DNA of 64,000 nt from Radicibacter daui (GTDB lineage: Bacteria; Pseudomonadota; Alphaproteobacteria; Radicibacterales; Radicibacteraceae). This document shows, one piece after another, positions 1 through 8,412 of this stretch. Location: contig CP131057.1 in assembly GCA_030657355.1 (NCBI GenBank), positions 455,501-519,500 of the forward strand, written 5' to 3'. A program made the position numbers and the translations under genes. Below the pieces are notes generated by a model, which saw only the letters and a program-made list of their open reading frames with translations, did no database searches and was not told the DNA's origin. Numbering within the stretch: position 1 is the first letter of the stretch; each line of letters starts with the position of its first letter.

Positions 1-546
1 GTAGGTGCCGCCATAAGCAGGCCAGTCGGTGCCGGTCCTGGCGGGGGAAGGATCGACCATCGCCGCATCAGACGGGCCGGGAATCGCCGCAGGCGGTGGG
101 TTCTTCTGCAGATGACCGACGCCGAAACCGACGACAATCGCGATGATGATACTGCCGGCGGCACCGGAAAGCGCCGCGCGCGGCGCCAGATAAAGCGGCC
201 GCAGGCGCGGCGCGGCAAGGATGACAAGAACCAGCAGCACGAAAGGCGCAACGAGGCGGGGCACCAGCGCCCAGCCATTGAGCCCGGCTTCCCAGAACGC
301 CCAGATGAGTGTTGCGAGGAAAACAGCGCAATAAACCCAGGCGCCGGCAACATGGCGACGAAAGAGAAAATAGCCGGAAACCAGCAAGCCAAGGCCTGCC
401 AGCACATAGTAGGGCGATCCGCCGAGGCTGACGAGCCAGCCGCCACCGACGGCCAGCACCAGGCCGATAAGGGCCAGTACGATGCCAAGCAGCATGGTGG
501 CGCCATCCGCAATGCGGGTGCGCAGGAGGGTGGGTTCATCAGCCAT
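1..546 (-). CDS. gcd: Membrane-bound PQQ-dependent glucose dehydrogenase, N-terminal part (runs off left edge)
   Basis: Translating the minus strand from ATG at 546 gives 182 codons open to the window edge. The protein starts MADEPTLL, then shows about five hydrophobic segments within the first 140 residues, then a periplasmic stretch ending DWPAYGGTY. That is the standard junction between the five-helix membrane anchor and the start of the quinoprotein propeller (DWPxYGGT) in membrane glucose dehydrogenases. The family oxidises aldoses at the periplasmic face with PQQ and passes electrons to ubiquinone. The catalytic propeller lies outside the window. PQQ biosynthesis genes are not present here. 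Another quinoprotein sugar or polyol dehydrogenase of the same architecture is possible. Confidence 0.8.
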   Translation of the reverse strand, partial: MADEPTLLRTRIADGATMLLGIVLALIGLVLAVGGGWLVSLGGSPYYVLAGLGLLVSGYFLFRRHVAGAWVYCAVFLATLIWAFWEAGLNGWALVPRLVAPFVLLVLVILAAPRLRPLYLAPRAALSGAAGSIIIAIVVGFGVGHLQKNPPPAAIPGPSDAAMVDPSPARTGTDWPAYGGTY

Positions 547-756
547 CAGAAACGGTCCCTTGTTCAGTCGACCTGATGACTCCTCAACACCCCCCTTGCG
601 TGATCGTTCCGTAGTTTTGCCCCGGTTCCGGCATAGTCGGGGTCAACCGGATCGTCACTTTTCATACCTGACATCAATGGGTTGGCTGATGTTTCGCTTC
701 GTTTTGACGCAGGGGCCCTGCCACAATTCACCCGTGAAGAACACACAAGATGGCAT

Positions 757-1569
757 TCACGCCGTCGGCACGGTGCCGCCATCGATGGTAATTTCGGTAC
801 CGGTAATGGCGGCGGCGAGGGGGCTCACAAGGAAAGCAATCAGGTCTGCGACCTCCTGCGGCCTGGCAGGCCGCCCAAGCGGGATGCCGCCAAGTGCCTG
901 CATGATCAACTGCTTGCCGCCCTCATAATCCGTGCCTGCTTCCGCAGCGAGCCGCTCGGCAAGGCCAACCGCCGCTTCAGTCTCGATCCAGCCGGGGGAG
1001 ACCCGCAGCACTCGCACGCCCTTGGGCGTTACTTCCTTCGACAGGCTCTTGCTGTAAGTAGAAAGCGCGGCCTTGGCCGCAGCATAGGCCGTGGTCGATT
1101 GCGGCAACGGCAAGACATGCTGGATGGAGGTGACATGCAGGATAACGCCGGCCCCTTGCGCCAGCATGCCCGGCAGTATCGTCCGGTCCAGCCGGACGGC
1201 GGCCATCAGGTTGAGATCAAGCTCGCGCTGCCAGATATCATCATCAAGCGCCGCAAAACCGCCGGGCGGGGCGGAGGAGCCACCCAGGACATTGACGAGG
1301 ATATCGATGCCGCCGAACTGCTCCCTGGCCGCGGTTGCAATCGCCGCACAGCCGGCGGCCGTCGTGGCATCGGCCGCCAGATAATGCAGGCCGGCAGGCT
1401 GCATCCCGGGCAGACTGCGCGCAACGGCCAGCACCCGGGCGCCTTGCGCCGCCAGCGCGGCCGCGACAGCAGCACCGGTTCCCCGCGTTCCGCCTGTCAC
1501 AAGGACACGGCGGCCGGCAAGGCCAAGATCGAAACGGGCCTGGGGCATGGGGGGAAGATCAAGCGGCAT
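757..1569 (-). CDS. SDR family oxidoreductase
   Basis: A classical short-chain dehydrogenase/reductase of 270 residues. The cofactor-binding TGGTRGTG motif is near residue 25, NVLG replaces the usual NNAG, a catalytic serine sits in VTSIQH, YAAAK supplies the Tyr/Lys pair, and the C-terminus is the usual IDGGTVPTA. An in-frame extension to 1629 exists, but ATG 1569 is preceded by AAGGAAAC at good spacing, so I start there. The gene diverges from an HxlR regulator, which suggests that the regulator controls it. Substrate unknown; the HxlR pairing is common for quinone- or aldehyde-responsive reductases (inference). Confidence 0.88.
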   Translation of the reverse strand: MPLDLPPMPQARFDLGLAGRRVLVTGGTRGTGAAVAAALAAQGARVLAVARSLPGMQPAGLHYLAADATTAAGCAAIATAAREQFGGIDILVNVLGGSSAPPGGFAALDDDIWQRELDLNLMAAVRLDRTILPGMLAQGAGVILHVTSIQHVLPLPQSTTAYAAAKAALSTYSKSLSKEVTPKGVRVLRVSPGWIETEAAVGLAERLAAEAGTDYEGGKQLIMQALGGIPLGRPARPQEVADLIAFLVSPLAAAITGTEITIDGGTVPTA

Positions 1570-1674
1570 CCTGTTTCCTTCTGGCGCTAGGGGCAGGCTA
1601 GACCGGAACCTCTCCGGTATCGCCCGCACTCCTCATGAATTGCCTGATGCCCGGGATGCGCTTACGCTTACAAA

Positions 1675-2067
1675 ATGACAAGAACGCACGAAAAAGTTGG
1701 GTACTTACCAGAAAGTAAGCCTCATGGCTTTACGCGAGAAACGGCTGCCGAAGGGGTGGAGCAGGCGCTCAAGCTGCTGGAAGGCCGCTGGAAGCTGGTC
1801 ATCCTCTTCCATCTCTTCGGCGGCAATGTGTTGCGCTTTTCCGATCTGGAGCGCGCCATCCCCGGCATCTCGCAAAAGATGCTGATCCAGCAGCTCAGGC
1901 AGATGGAGAGTGACGGGATCGTGCACCGCACCGTCTATCCGCAGGTGCCGCCCAAAGTGGAATATCGCCTCACCGACTGGGGGCAGGCCCTGTGTCCGGC
2001 GCTGGATGCGCTGCTGACATGGGCCGCACAACGCCCGTCCGCTCCTTTGGACGAGAAGGCCAGCTGA
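1675..2067 (+). CDS. HxlR-family winged-helix transcriptional regulator
   Basis: 130 residues with a typical HxlR core: LLEGRWKLVILFHLFGG, then RFSDLERAIPGISQKMLIQQLRQMESDGIV (recognition helix) and the wing VYPQVPPKVEYRLTDWG. The core begins about 15-20 residues later than usual. No Shine-Dalgarno precedes ATG 1675, so the true start may be internal, for example GTG at 1756, or the transcript may be leaderless. The redox-type N-terminal Cys of YodB/HypR-like members is absent; the only Cys is in ALCPALD near residue 107. It probably regulates the divergent SDR gene. A 5-bp inverted repeat at 1702-1717 could be its operator. Confidence 0.88.
   Translation: MTRTHEKVGYLPESKPHGFTRETAAEGVEQALKLLEGRWKLVILFHLFGGNVLRFSDLERAIPGISQKMLIQQLRQMESDGIVHRTVYPQVPPKVEYRLTDWGQALCPALDALLTWAAQRPSAPLDEKAS
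1702..1717. promoter_or_regulatory. Candidate HxlR operator (inverted repeat)
   Basis: TACTT-N6-AAGTA is a perfect inverted repeat resembling the TACT-N7-AGTA type sites described for HxlR/YodB-like proteins. It lies inside the annotated first codons of the regulator gene, which would make sense if translation starts further downstream. Prediction only. Confidence 0.35.
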
Positions 2068-2104
2068 CGAGCCCGCCTTTCTCCTCCGCCGGCATTAGCT
2101 TGCA

Positions 2105-2740
2105 TCACTTCCGCGCCGCCGGGGCGTTGTCGGCAAAGGCCGGGATGGCTTCGAGATTGGCGACCACCTCGGCAATGGTCGGCCACTCGGCAAGAGCAAG
2201 ACCGGCGCGCCGGGCACTGATCGCCTGAGGAAAGAGGAAGATGTCGGCAAGCGTCGGCTGATCATCAAGGGCGAGCGGGCCGCGGCGATGACTGGCGATC
2301 AGCTTTTCCGCCGCGCCCAGACCTTCCGCGATCCAGTGGCGGCACCAGCTGCCAATAGCCTCGCCATCGGCGGCAAAGCGGGCGCCAAGCTGCAGGGCAA
2401 CCCGGGGCGTCAGCAGCGGGTGCGTATCCGCGCCTATGGCGAGGGCAATGGCACGGGCATGTGCCCGTTCTTCCGGCCGCGCCGGCAGCAGGGCCGGTTC
2501 GGGACGCAGCTCGTCCAGATATTCGATGATGGCAAGCGACTGGGTGATGAGCTCGCCGCCTTCCGTTGCCAGTGCCGGCACCAGCCCCTGCGGGTTGATG
2601 GCACGGTAGGCGCCCTGGCGGCTCTCGGCTTCCGCTCCCAGAATACCGACCGGTACCGTTTCCACCTTGAGGTCTTTGAGGGCGAGGGCAACGCGCACCC
2701 GCGATGTGGCGGATGAAATTTCATTCAGATAGAGCTTCAT
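2105..2740 (-). CDS. maiA: Maleylacetoacetate isomerase / zeta-class glutathione S-transferase
   Basis: 211 residues. The N-terminal thioredoxin-like domain starts MKLYLNEISSATSRVRVALALK. The SSxxSRVRVAL motif is the zeta-GST/MAAI active-site signature (glutathione-activating Ser). NPQGLVPAL and the QSLAIIEYLDE segment bind glutathione. The helical C-terminal domain follows, of normal length. In the family this enzyme isomerises maleylacetoacetate (tyrosine/homogentisate route) or related maleyl compounds such as maleylpyruvate. No homogentisate genes are nearby, so the substrate is not fixed by context. It converges with the HxlR gene. Confidence 0.78.
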   Translation of the reverse strand: MKLYLNEISSATSRVRVALALKDLKVETVPVGILGAEAESRQGAYRAINPQGLVPALATEGGELITQSLAIIEYLDELRPEPALLPARPEERAHARAIALAIGADTHPLLTPRVALQLGARFAADGEAIGSWCRHWIAEGLGAAEKLIASHRRGPLALDDQPTLADIFLFPQAISARRAGLALAEWPTIAEVVANLEAIPAFADNAPAARK

Positions 2741-2763
2741 GACCGGGCTCCGGAAGAGAGGGT

Positions 2764-2892
2764 TCAGGGCACGAGCAGGCGGGCGAGGGATACCGCGCCG
2801 GCAAGCGGCGAGGGTTCACGCGAAGCGGGCTCGTAAACGCAGGGCGCGGCGAGGACGGCGGCCCCCAGCAGGCCGGCAATGATGAGTTTCAT
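2764..2892 (-). CDS. Small predicted secreted peptide (42 aa)
   Basis: A short frame starting MKLIIAGLLGAAVLAAP with GGGAGA about 8 bases upstream of ATG 2892. The first 20 residues look like a signal peptide. One Cys follows at residue 18, but the preceding AAP is a poor lipobox. The rest (YEPASREPSPLAG...) matches nothing I recognise. It sits between ohr and the GST gene on the same strand. It could be a real small exported peptide or chance. Confidence 0.35.
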   Translation of the reverse strand: MKLIIAGLLGAAVLAAPCVYEPASREPSPLAGAVSLARLLVP

Positions 2893-2974
2893 CGGAAAAT
2901 CTCCCGAGGGGAGGGGGAGAGACGGGCGGCGGCAGGGACTCCCCGCCGACCGCCTCCTCGCGGAGGGTCCGGGT

Positions 2975-3394
2975 TCACACCTTGAGGATGAACTCGACCG
3001 CGATATTGCCGGATGTTGCCCTGGAATAGGGGCAGGTCGCATGGGCTTCGACAACCAGCTCTCCGGCCACATCCTCAGGCAGGCCCGGCAGGTTGACGGT
3101 GAGGCGCGCGCCCAGCAGATAGCCGCCCGCATTGGTGCCAAGATCGACCTCGGCATCGACCGACAGGTCCTTCGGCAGCTTCAGCTTGCGCTTTGCCGCG
3201 GCAAGGCCGATGGCGCCGATGAAACAGGCGGACCAGCCGGCGGCAAAAAGCTGCTCGGGGTTAGTGCCGGGGCGGTTGCTGCCCGGGGAGGAAAGCTTGA
3301 GATTGAGCTCGCCATCGTTGCTGCGGGCCACGCCGTCACGCCCGCCGGTGGTGTGCGTCCTGCCGGTGTAGAGAACCTTGTCGATCTTCGTCAT
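2975..3394 (-). CDS. ohr: Organic hydroperoxide resistance protein (Ohr, OsmC family)
   Basis: 139 residues, full family length. The two redox cysteines are C57 (GWSACFIGA) and C121 (HATCPYSRAT), with R19 and E47 in the usual active-site positions. Ohr reduces organic and fatty-acid hydroperoxides to alcohols in the cytoplasm using lipoylated proteins as reductant. The motif pattern (CFIGA, CPYSRATSGNI) favours Ohr over OsmC. The MarR-type OhrR usually found beside ohr is not seen within several kilobases; the nearest regulators are an HxlR protein and a two-component pair. Confidence 0.9.
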   Translation of the reverse strand: MTKIDKVLYTGRTHTTGGRDGVARSNDGELNLKLSSPGSNRPGTNPEQLFAAGWSACFIGAIGLAAAKRKLKLPKDLSVDAEVDLGTNAGGYLLGARLTVNLPGLPEDVAGELVVEAHATCPYSRATSGNIAVEFILKV

Positions 3395-3551
3395 CTGTCA
3401 TCACTCCTGGCAGCGGCCCGTGCTGCCGCCCTTGCTGATGGAGTGAGTTTTAGGCGCCTGTTGTATCGCGCCTGTTTCACCGCAGGGCCGATTTGTCTCA
3501 GACTGTAGCAAGAGCCGTGTGGCACACAGTGACTGACAGAAAAGCCGGCGT

Positions 3552-4892
3552 TCAGGGCAGGCGGATCTCCGCCGCCAGACCTCCACCCTCGCGGTTATAA
3601 AGCCTGAGGCGGCCGCCAAGGGCCGCTGTCAGCTGCTGGGCGATGGCAAGGCCAAGGCCGCTGCCGCCGGTCTCGCGGTTGCGCGATCCTTCCAGCCGGA
3701 AGAAGGGCTGCATTGCGGCCTCCAGCTGGGTGTCCGGGATACCGGGCCCGCGATCCATGACCGTCAGCACGATGCCGGCGGAGCCGCGCTCGACGGCAAG
3801 TTCGGCAGCACCGGCAAATTTCAGCGCATTGTCGAGAAGATTGCTGAGGATGCGCCGCAGCGCATGCGGGCGGGTATAGGCGGTGCCGTTGACAAGCGAC
3901 ACGAGGCTGACTGGCCGGCCGGTATCCTGGTAGTCGTAACAAAGGCTCTCGATGAAGGAGGCAAGGTCGATGCGGGCCGGTTTTTCCGCATTGCCATGGG
4001 CGCTGCGCGCATAGGCGATGCCGTCCTGCACCAGCCGCTCGATCTCTCCCAGATCAGAGAGAAGCTTGGTTTTTTCCGGACTGTCATCGGCGAGGTCGGC
4101 GCGCAGGCGCATGCGGGCGAGCGGCGTTTGCAGGTCATGGCTGATGGCCGCCAGAATTTGCACCCGCTCTTCCAGATAATGGGCAATGCGGCCCTGCATG
4201 GCATTGAAGGCACGCGCGGCATGGGCAACCTCGCTCGGACCGCTTTCACTCATCGGGCCGCTCTTTCGGGTCGGGTCCAGCGCGTCGGCGGCGGCGGCAA
4301 GATGGCCGAGCGGGCGGATCGCCTGCCTTACGGCAAGCCAGGTGCAGGCGATGATCAGCAGCATCTGCACGGCAAAGACATAAGGCAGCCACTCGGCAAC
4401 CGGCATCACCCCGCGCGGCGTGATGTCGATGGTAAGCGGCGCGCCATCGCTGAGAGTGAGGTGGGCCTGATAACGCTGTTCTTCCCCCGGTATCATCTCG
4501 ATGCGCAGCGGGAATTGAGGGCCGGCGGCATCTTCAAGTTTGGCGCCGATCTCGGCCGCCTTGTCCGACGTTGCCGGCACCCCGGCTTCTCCCGGCCCCA
4601 GCACGAACCGGTAGTTGCCCCGGCTCAGGCGATCCAGCAGCGGCGCCCGCTGCGAAGGCGGCAGCCGGTCGAGCACGGCAATGGAGGTGGCAACATCATT
4701 TTCCAGCGTGCCCAGCATCACCGCCTTGGCGGACATGTAGCGCTCGGCATAAAGCACGCTGAAGGAAAGCCCGTAGGCAACGGCAAGACCCGCCAGCAGA
4801 ATAAGGAAGATGCGCGCGCGCAGGGTGCCGGGCCACAGGCGCAGCCGCGAGGAGGGGGTAAGGGCAACCTCCAGCGTACCGGAAAGGCTCAT
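3552..4892 (-). CDS. Sensor histidine kinase (EnvZ-like)
   Basis: 446 residues. TM1 is about 27-49, a periplasmic sensor region follows to about 165, TM2 about 166-190, then HAMP, a dimerisation/phosphoacceptor helix with ISHDLQTPLARMR (His252), and a HATPase domain with N box NLLDNALKF, G1 DRGPGIP, and G2 GGSGLGLAIAQQL. It autophosphorylates and transfers to the response regulator encoded just upstream, whose stop overlaps this start by 4 bases (ATGA). The signal is unknown. Neighbouring genes (ohr, GST, hydrolases) would fit stress or xenobiotic sensing, but no operator evidence supports that. Confidence 0.92.
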   Translation of the reverse strand: MSLSGTLEVALTPSSRLRLWPGTLRARIFLILLAGLAVAYGLSFSVLYAERYMSAKAVMLGTLENDVATSIAVLDRLPPSQRAPLLDRLSRGNYRFVLGPGEAGVPATSDKAAEIGAKLEDAAGPQFPLRIEMIPGEEQRYQAHLTLSDGAPLTIDITPRGVMPVAEWLPYVFAVQMLLIIACTWLAVRQAIRPLGHLAAAADALDPTRKSGPMSESGPSEVAHAARAFNAMQGRIAHYLEERVQILAAISHDLQTPLARMRLRADLADDSPEKTKLLSDLGEIERLVQDGIAYARSAHGNAEKPARIDLASFIESLCYDYQDTGRPVSLVSLVNGTAYTRPHALRRILSNLLDNALKFAGAAELAVERGSAGIVLTVMDRGPGIPDTQLEAAMQPFFRLEGSRNRETGGSGLGLAIAQQLTAALGGRLRLYNREGGGLAAEIRLP

Positions 4893-5629
4893 CGCTTTTC
4901 CTCCACAATCTCGACCGGCACGGAGAGCACATAACCTTCGCTGCGCACCGTCTTGATATAGGTGGGTTCGCGCGCATCATCGCCAAGGCGCTGGCGTACA
5001 CGGCTTACCAGCAGGTCGATGGAGCGGTCGAAATACTCGGCGTCCCGCCCCTGGGTAAGGTTAAGCAGCTGGTCGCGGCTCAGCACACGCTGCGGATGAT
5101 CGATGAAAACGCGCAGCAGCCGGTATTCCGCGCCGCTGAGCGCGACCTCGGTGCCCTCCCTGTCGATCAGATGGCGCGCAACGGTGTCGAGCCGCCATTC
5201 GCCAAAGGCCAGCAGCTGCCCGGCCTCACTGATCTGCAGGTTGGGCGGCAGTGCGCGGGTGCGGCGCAGGACGGCCTTGATGCGGGCCAGCAGCTCGCGC
5301 GCGGAAAATGGTTTGGCGAGATAATCGTCCGCCCCCATTTCAAGGCCGATGATGCGGTCCATCTCGTCGCTGCGCGCCGTCAGCATCAGGATGGGGGTCG
5401 CCTTGTGTTTTCCGGCCCGCAATTCACGGCAAAGCACCAGCCCGTCATCACCCGGCATCATGATGTCGAGTGCGATCAGATCGACGGTATTGGCTTCCAG
5501 AAAGGCGCGCATCTGGCGCCCGTCGGCAGCAATGGAAGCCCGCAGCCCGTTTTTGGTGAGGTAAGTCGACACCAACTCGCGGATCTCCCGGTCGTCATCG
5601 ACGATCAGGATATGGTCGACATGTTCCAT
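4889..5629 (-). CDS. OmpR/PhoB-family response regulator
   Basis: 246 residues. Receiver domain with the acidic triad DDD (11-13), phosphoacceptor D55 in LIALDIMMPG, switch Thr in MLTARSDE, and Lys in DYLAKPF. After a short linker comes an OmpR-type winged helix with LSGAEYRLLRVFIDHPQRVLSRDQLL and the VRSEGYVL wing. Translationally coupled to the downstream kinase gene (4-base overlap), so it is the first gene of a two-gene operon. Targets cannot be read from the sequence. Confidence 0.93.
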   Translation of the reverse strand: MEHVDHILIVDDDREIRELVSTYLTKNGLRASIAADGRQMRAFLEANTVDLIALDIMMPGDDGLVLCRELRAGKHKATPILMLTARSDEMDRIIGLEMGADDYLAKPFSARELLARIKAVLRRTRALPPNLQISEAGQLLAFGEWRLDTVARHLIDREGTEVALSGAEYRLLRVFIDHPQRVLSRDQLLNLTQGRDAEYFDRSIDLLVSRVRQRLGDDAREPTYIKTVRSEGYVLSVPVEIVEEKR

Positions 5630-5723
5630 CTGCGCCTTCCCTGAAAGCAGCTTCGGGGCAGGTGGTTTCCTGATCCGCCCACCCCGGTTTCAAACCGCTG
5701 ATATGAAATCGAGTTTAGCCGGA

Positions 5724-6758
5724 TCAAGCCATCCGGTCAGCGGCGATTACGGCCTCGGCAAACGCCTTTGGCGCTTCCTGCGGCAGGTTATGGCCAATGC
5801 CTCCGGAGATCGTGCGGTGCTGGTAGGGGCCGGAGAATTTCTTCGCATAACTGCCCGGCTCGGGATGCGGCGCCCCATTGGCATTGCCTTCCATGGTGAT
5901 GGTCGGCACCTGGATGAGCGGGGCGGAGGCAAGCTGCTTTTCAAAAGCAGCAAACTTCTCTTCCCCCTCGGCAAGGCCGAGACGCCAGCGGTAATTATGG
6001 ATGGTGATGGCCACATGATCGGGATTGTCGAGCGCGGCGGCCGAGCGGGCAAAGGTTGCATCGTCGAACTTCCACTGTGGGGAGGCGAGCTGCCAGATCA
6101 GGCGGGCGAACTCCTTGCGATTGGCGGCATAACCTTCCTGGCCGCGCTCGGTGGCGAAATAGAACTGGTACCACCATGAAAGCTCGGCCTTGGGGGGCAG
6201 GGGCTTGCGACCCGCCTCCTGGCTGCCGATGAGGTAGCCACTGACGGAGACCATCGCCTTGCAGCGCTCCGGCCAGAGCGCGGCCATGATGTTGACGGTG
6301 CGGGCGCCCCAGTCAAACCCGGCAAGCAGCGCCTGCCTGATCTTGAGCGCATCCATCAGCGCGATCATGTCCACCGCAATCGCTGCCTGTTCGCCGTTGC
6401 GCGGCGTATCGGCGGAAAGAAAGCTGGTCGGGCCATAACCACGCAGATAGGGCACGATCACCCGGTAGCCAGCGTCCGCCAGTTGCGGGGCGACATCGAC
6501 GAAACTGTAGATGTCATAAGGCCAGCCATGCACCAGCAGGACGACCGGGCCATACGCCGGGCCGGCTTCGGCATAGGCCACATTGAGGGCGCCGGCCTTC
6601 ACCTGCTTCAGCGGTGCAAAAGCCGTATTGCCAAGGCTGCCGGTACCGGCTGCGCTTTCGGCGTGTGCCGCGCGCACCAGGCCGAGCTCCGTTGCCGCCA
6701 CGGCAGCGGCGGCAACACCACAGAACAGGCGCCGGCCGCGGTTGATTTCTTCAGCCAT
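5724..6758 (-). CDS. Exported alpha/beta hydrolase, epoxide-hydrolase-like
   Basis: 344 residues with a probable Tat signal (NRGRRLFCG, then an Ala-rich hydrophobic stretch ending AAHAES near residue 35). The oxyanion motif HGWP is at 77-80. The nucleophile elbow AGFDWGA carries Asp149 rather than Ser, as in epoxide hydrolases and haloalkane/haloacetate dehalogenases. The catalytic His is in GIGHNLPQE near the C-terminus. SD GGAGAG precedes ATG 6758. Predicted to be periplasmic. Substrate unknown: epoxide hydrolysis is more likely than dehalogenation from the general sequence pattern, but this is not proven. Confidence 0.85.
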   Translation of the reverse strand: MAEEINRGRRLFCGVAAAAVAATELGLVRAAHAESAAGTGSLGNTAFAPLKQVKAGALNVAYAEAGPAYGPVVLLVHGWPYDIYSFVDVAPQLADAGYRVIVPYLRGYGPTSFLSADTPRNGEQAAIAVDMIALMDALKIRQALLAGFDWGARTVNIMAALWPERCKAMVSVSGYLIGSQEAGRKPLPPKAELSWWYQFYFATERGQEGYAANRKEFARLIWQLASPQWKFDDATFARSAAALDNPDHVAITIHNYRWRLGLAEGEEKFAAFEKQLASAPLIQVPTITMEGNANGAPHPEPGSYAKKFSGPYQHRTISGGIGHNLPQEAPKAFAEAVIAADRMA

Positions 6759-7165
6759 TTTTCTCTCCAGTCATCGGGTTTTCCCGGGGGGTTTTCCGGG
6801 GATTTGCCCGGGGCGGATGCGGCGAGGGGCTGCCGTCCGTCGATAGGGCCGATCAAACCGCCGGCATGTATCGGCGGTATGTCCCGGGCAGGGAGAATTG
6901 CATGGGCATGTAAGCCCGGCTGGTCTTGATACATTCCGGTACAAAGCAGGATGGCGTGTGAAGAAGATCGTTCAAGTTTTTGAAAGTTAATAATTTTTTA
7001 CTGCCCTCTGGCGCCCGTTGTGTCGCTTTGTAGTCGCCGGGCGTCTTGTTACAGGCAGATACAGTTTGGCCGACTTGCCGACACATTCGGGATACCTCGG
7101 CCCTGTCAGATGCGCCTCATCCGACGACCCGGCCGGCATCCACGCCGGCCTTTCGCAAGGAAGAG
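6759..7165. other. 407-bp divergent intergenic region
   Basis: No convincing gene. Close to the hydrolase start are three imperfect 12-13-bp tandem repeats ending in CCGGGG (6777-6789, 6790-6801, 6802-6813). At 6971-6984 is TTCAA-GTTT-TTGAA, a perfect 5-bp inverted repeat in an AT-rich patch, which may be part of the promoter of the thioredoxin-like gene. I see no riboswitch or RNA gene. Confidence 0.4.
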
Positions 7166-8335
7166 ATGATGACGCTTCTGATCTTCAAACCTTTCACGGC
7201 CCCCGGAAAACGTCGGCGCCGGCTGCTGGGCGCCACGGCGCTCGCGGGCGCAGTCATAGTAGCCGCCGGGTTCGGCGCCAGCCTGCTGACAGGGATTTCC
7301 TATGCCGGTACGGCGGGTCCGGCGGGCCTGACAACGGCGACAACAGGCGGCAGGCCGTTCCGCAGCAGCCTGCCGGACGAAGGCCGGGCGCCGGCTTTCG
7401 ATGGAGCTGCCGACTGGCTCAACTCAAGGCCCCTCAGCCTTGAGAGCCTGCGGGGTAAGGTCGTGCTGGTCAATTTCTGGACCTATTCCTGCATCAACTC
7501 CATTCGCGCCATCCCCTACACGCGGGCCTGGGCAGAAAAATATGCCGCCGACGGACTGGTGGTACTGGGCGTGCACGCACCGGAATTTTCTTTCGAGAAG
7601 AACACCGACAATGTGAAGAAGGCGCTCGCCGACTTCGACATCCGTTACCCGGTTGCCATTGATAACGACTACCGGGTCTGGAATGCCTTCGATAACAATT
7701 CTTGGCCGGCCTTCTACCTGATCGATGCCCAGGGGCATGTGCGGTATCACCATTTCGGCGAGGGTGATTATCGCCGCACCGAACGGGCGATCCAGGACCT
7801 GCTGCACGAGGCCGGCAGCAGCCCGGCGGCGGATACTGTCGTCAACCCGGCGGCGCGCGGCACCGAGGTCGCCGCCGACATTGACGAAATTCGTTCGGAC
7901 GAGACCTATCTCGGCTACCGGCAGGCAACAGATTTCGCCTCGCCGCAGGGACTGCGGAGCGATGCCACCCAGACGTACACGCTGCCGATGCTGCGGCTTA
8001 ACCAGTGGGGCCTCTCCGGCACCTGGCTGGCAGGAGCGGAGGCCATCACTTCAGGCCCGGCCGGCGGCAGCATCGCCTACCGTTTCAGCGCCCGCGACCT
8101 GCATCTGGTCCTCGGCCCGGGTATCGGCGCCGGCCCGGTGCATTTCCAGGTGACGCTTGATGGCAAGGCACCCGGAAAGAACCACGGCACCGATACCGAT
8201 GCCGAAGGCTTCGGCACGATCACCGACACCCGGCTTTACCAGCTGGTGCGGCAGGCGGGCCCCGTCGGCGCCCATACCTTTGAAATCCGCTTCACCGACC
8301 CCGGGGCGAAAGCTTTTGCCTTCACCTTTGGCTGA
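7166..8335 (+). CDS. DipZ-like thioredoxin-domain protein with C-terminal beta domain; active site CxxS
   Basis: 389 residues from ATG 7166 (7169 also possible; SD AAGGA at 7158-7162). A basic N-terminus (KRRRR) and one membrane anchor (about 17-45) precede a periplasmic thioredoxin fold with FWTYSCINSIRAIPYTRAW, GVHAPEF, and the cis-Pro loop SWPAFYLID. The C-terminal beta domain (LGYRQATDF ... GPVGAHTFEIRFTDPG ... FTFG) matches the extra domain of DipZ/CcdA-thioredoxin proteins, but the CcdA membrane part is absent. The family has CxxC; here C109 is kept and the second cysteine is Ser112. Redox cycling must therefore differ (mixed-disulfide or non-redox role). Confidence 0.85.
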   Translation: MMTLLIFKPFTAPGKRRRRLLGATALAGAVIVAAGFGASLLTGISYAGTAGPAGLTTATTGGRPFRSSLPDEGRAPAFDGAADWLNSRPLSLESLRGKVVLVNFWTYSCINSIRAIPYTRAWAEKYAADGLVVLGVHAPEFSFEKNTDNVKKALADFDIRYPVAIDNDYRVWNAFDNNSWPAFYLIDAQGHVRYHHFGEGDYRRTERAIQDLLHEAGSSPAADTVVNPAARGTEVAADIDEIRSDETYLGYRQATDFASPQGLRSDATQTYTLPMLRLNQWGLSGTWLAGAEAITSGPAGGSIAYRFSARDLHLVLGPGIGAGPVHFQVTLDGKAPGKNHGTDTDAEGFGTITDTRLYQLVRQAGPVGAHTFEIRFTDPGAKAFAFTFG

Positions 8336-8412
8336 TCCCTCCCGGCGGGGTCCCTGTGTCGTCCCCGCAATCCAGTCCCCTCTCCATCCAGAGTGAAAGA
8401 AAGGTTTTAAAG

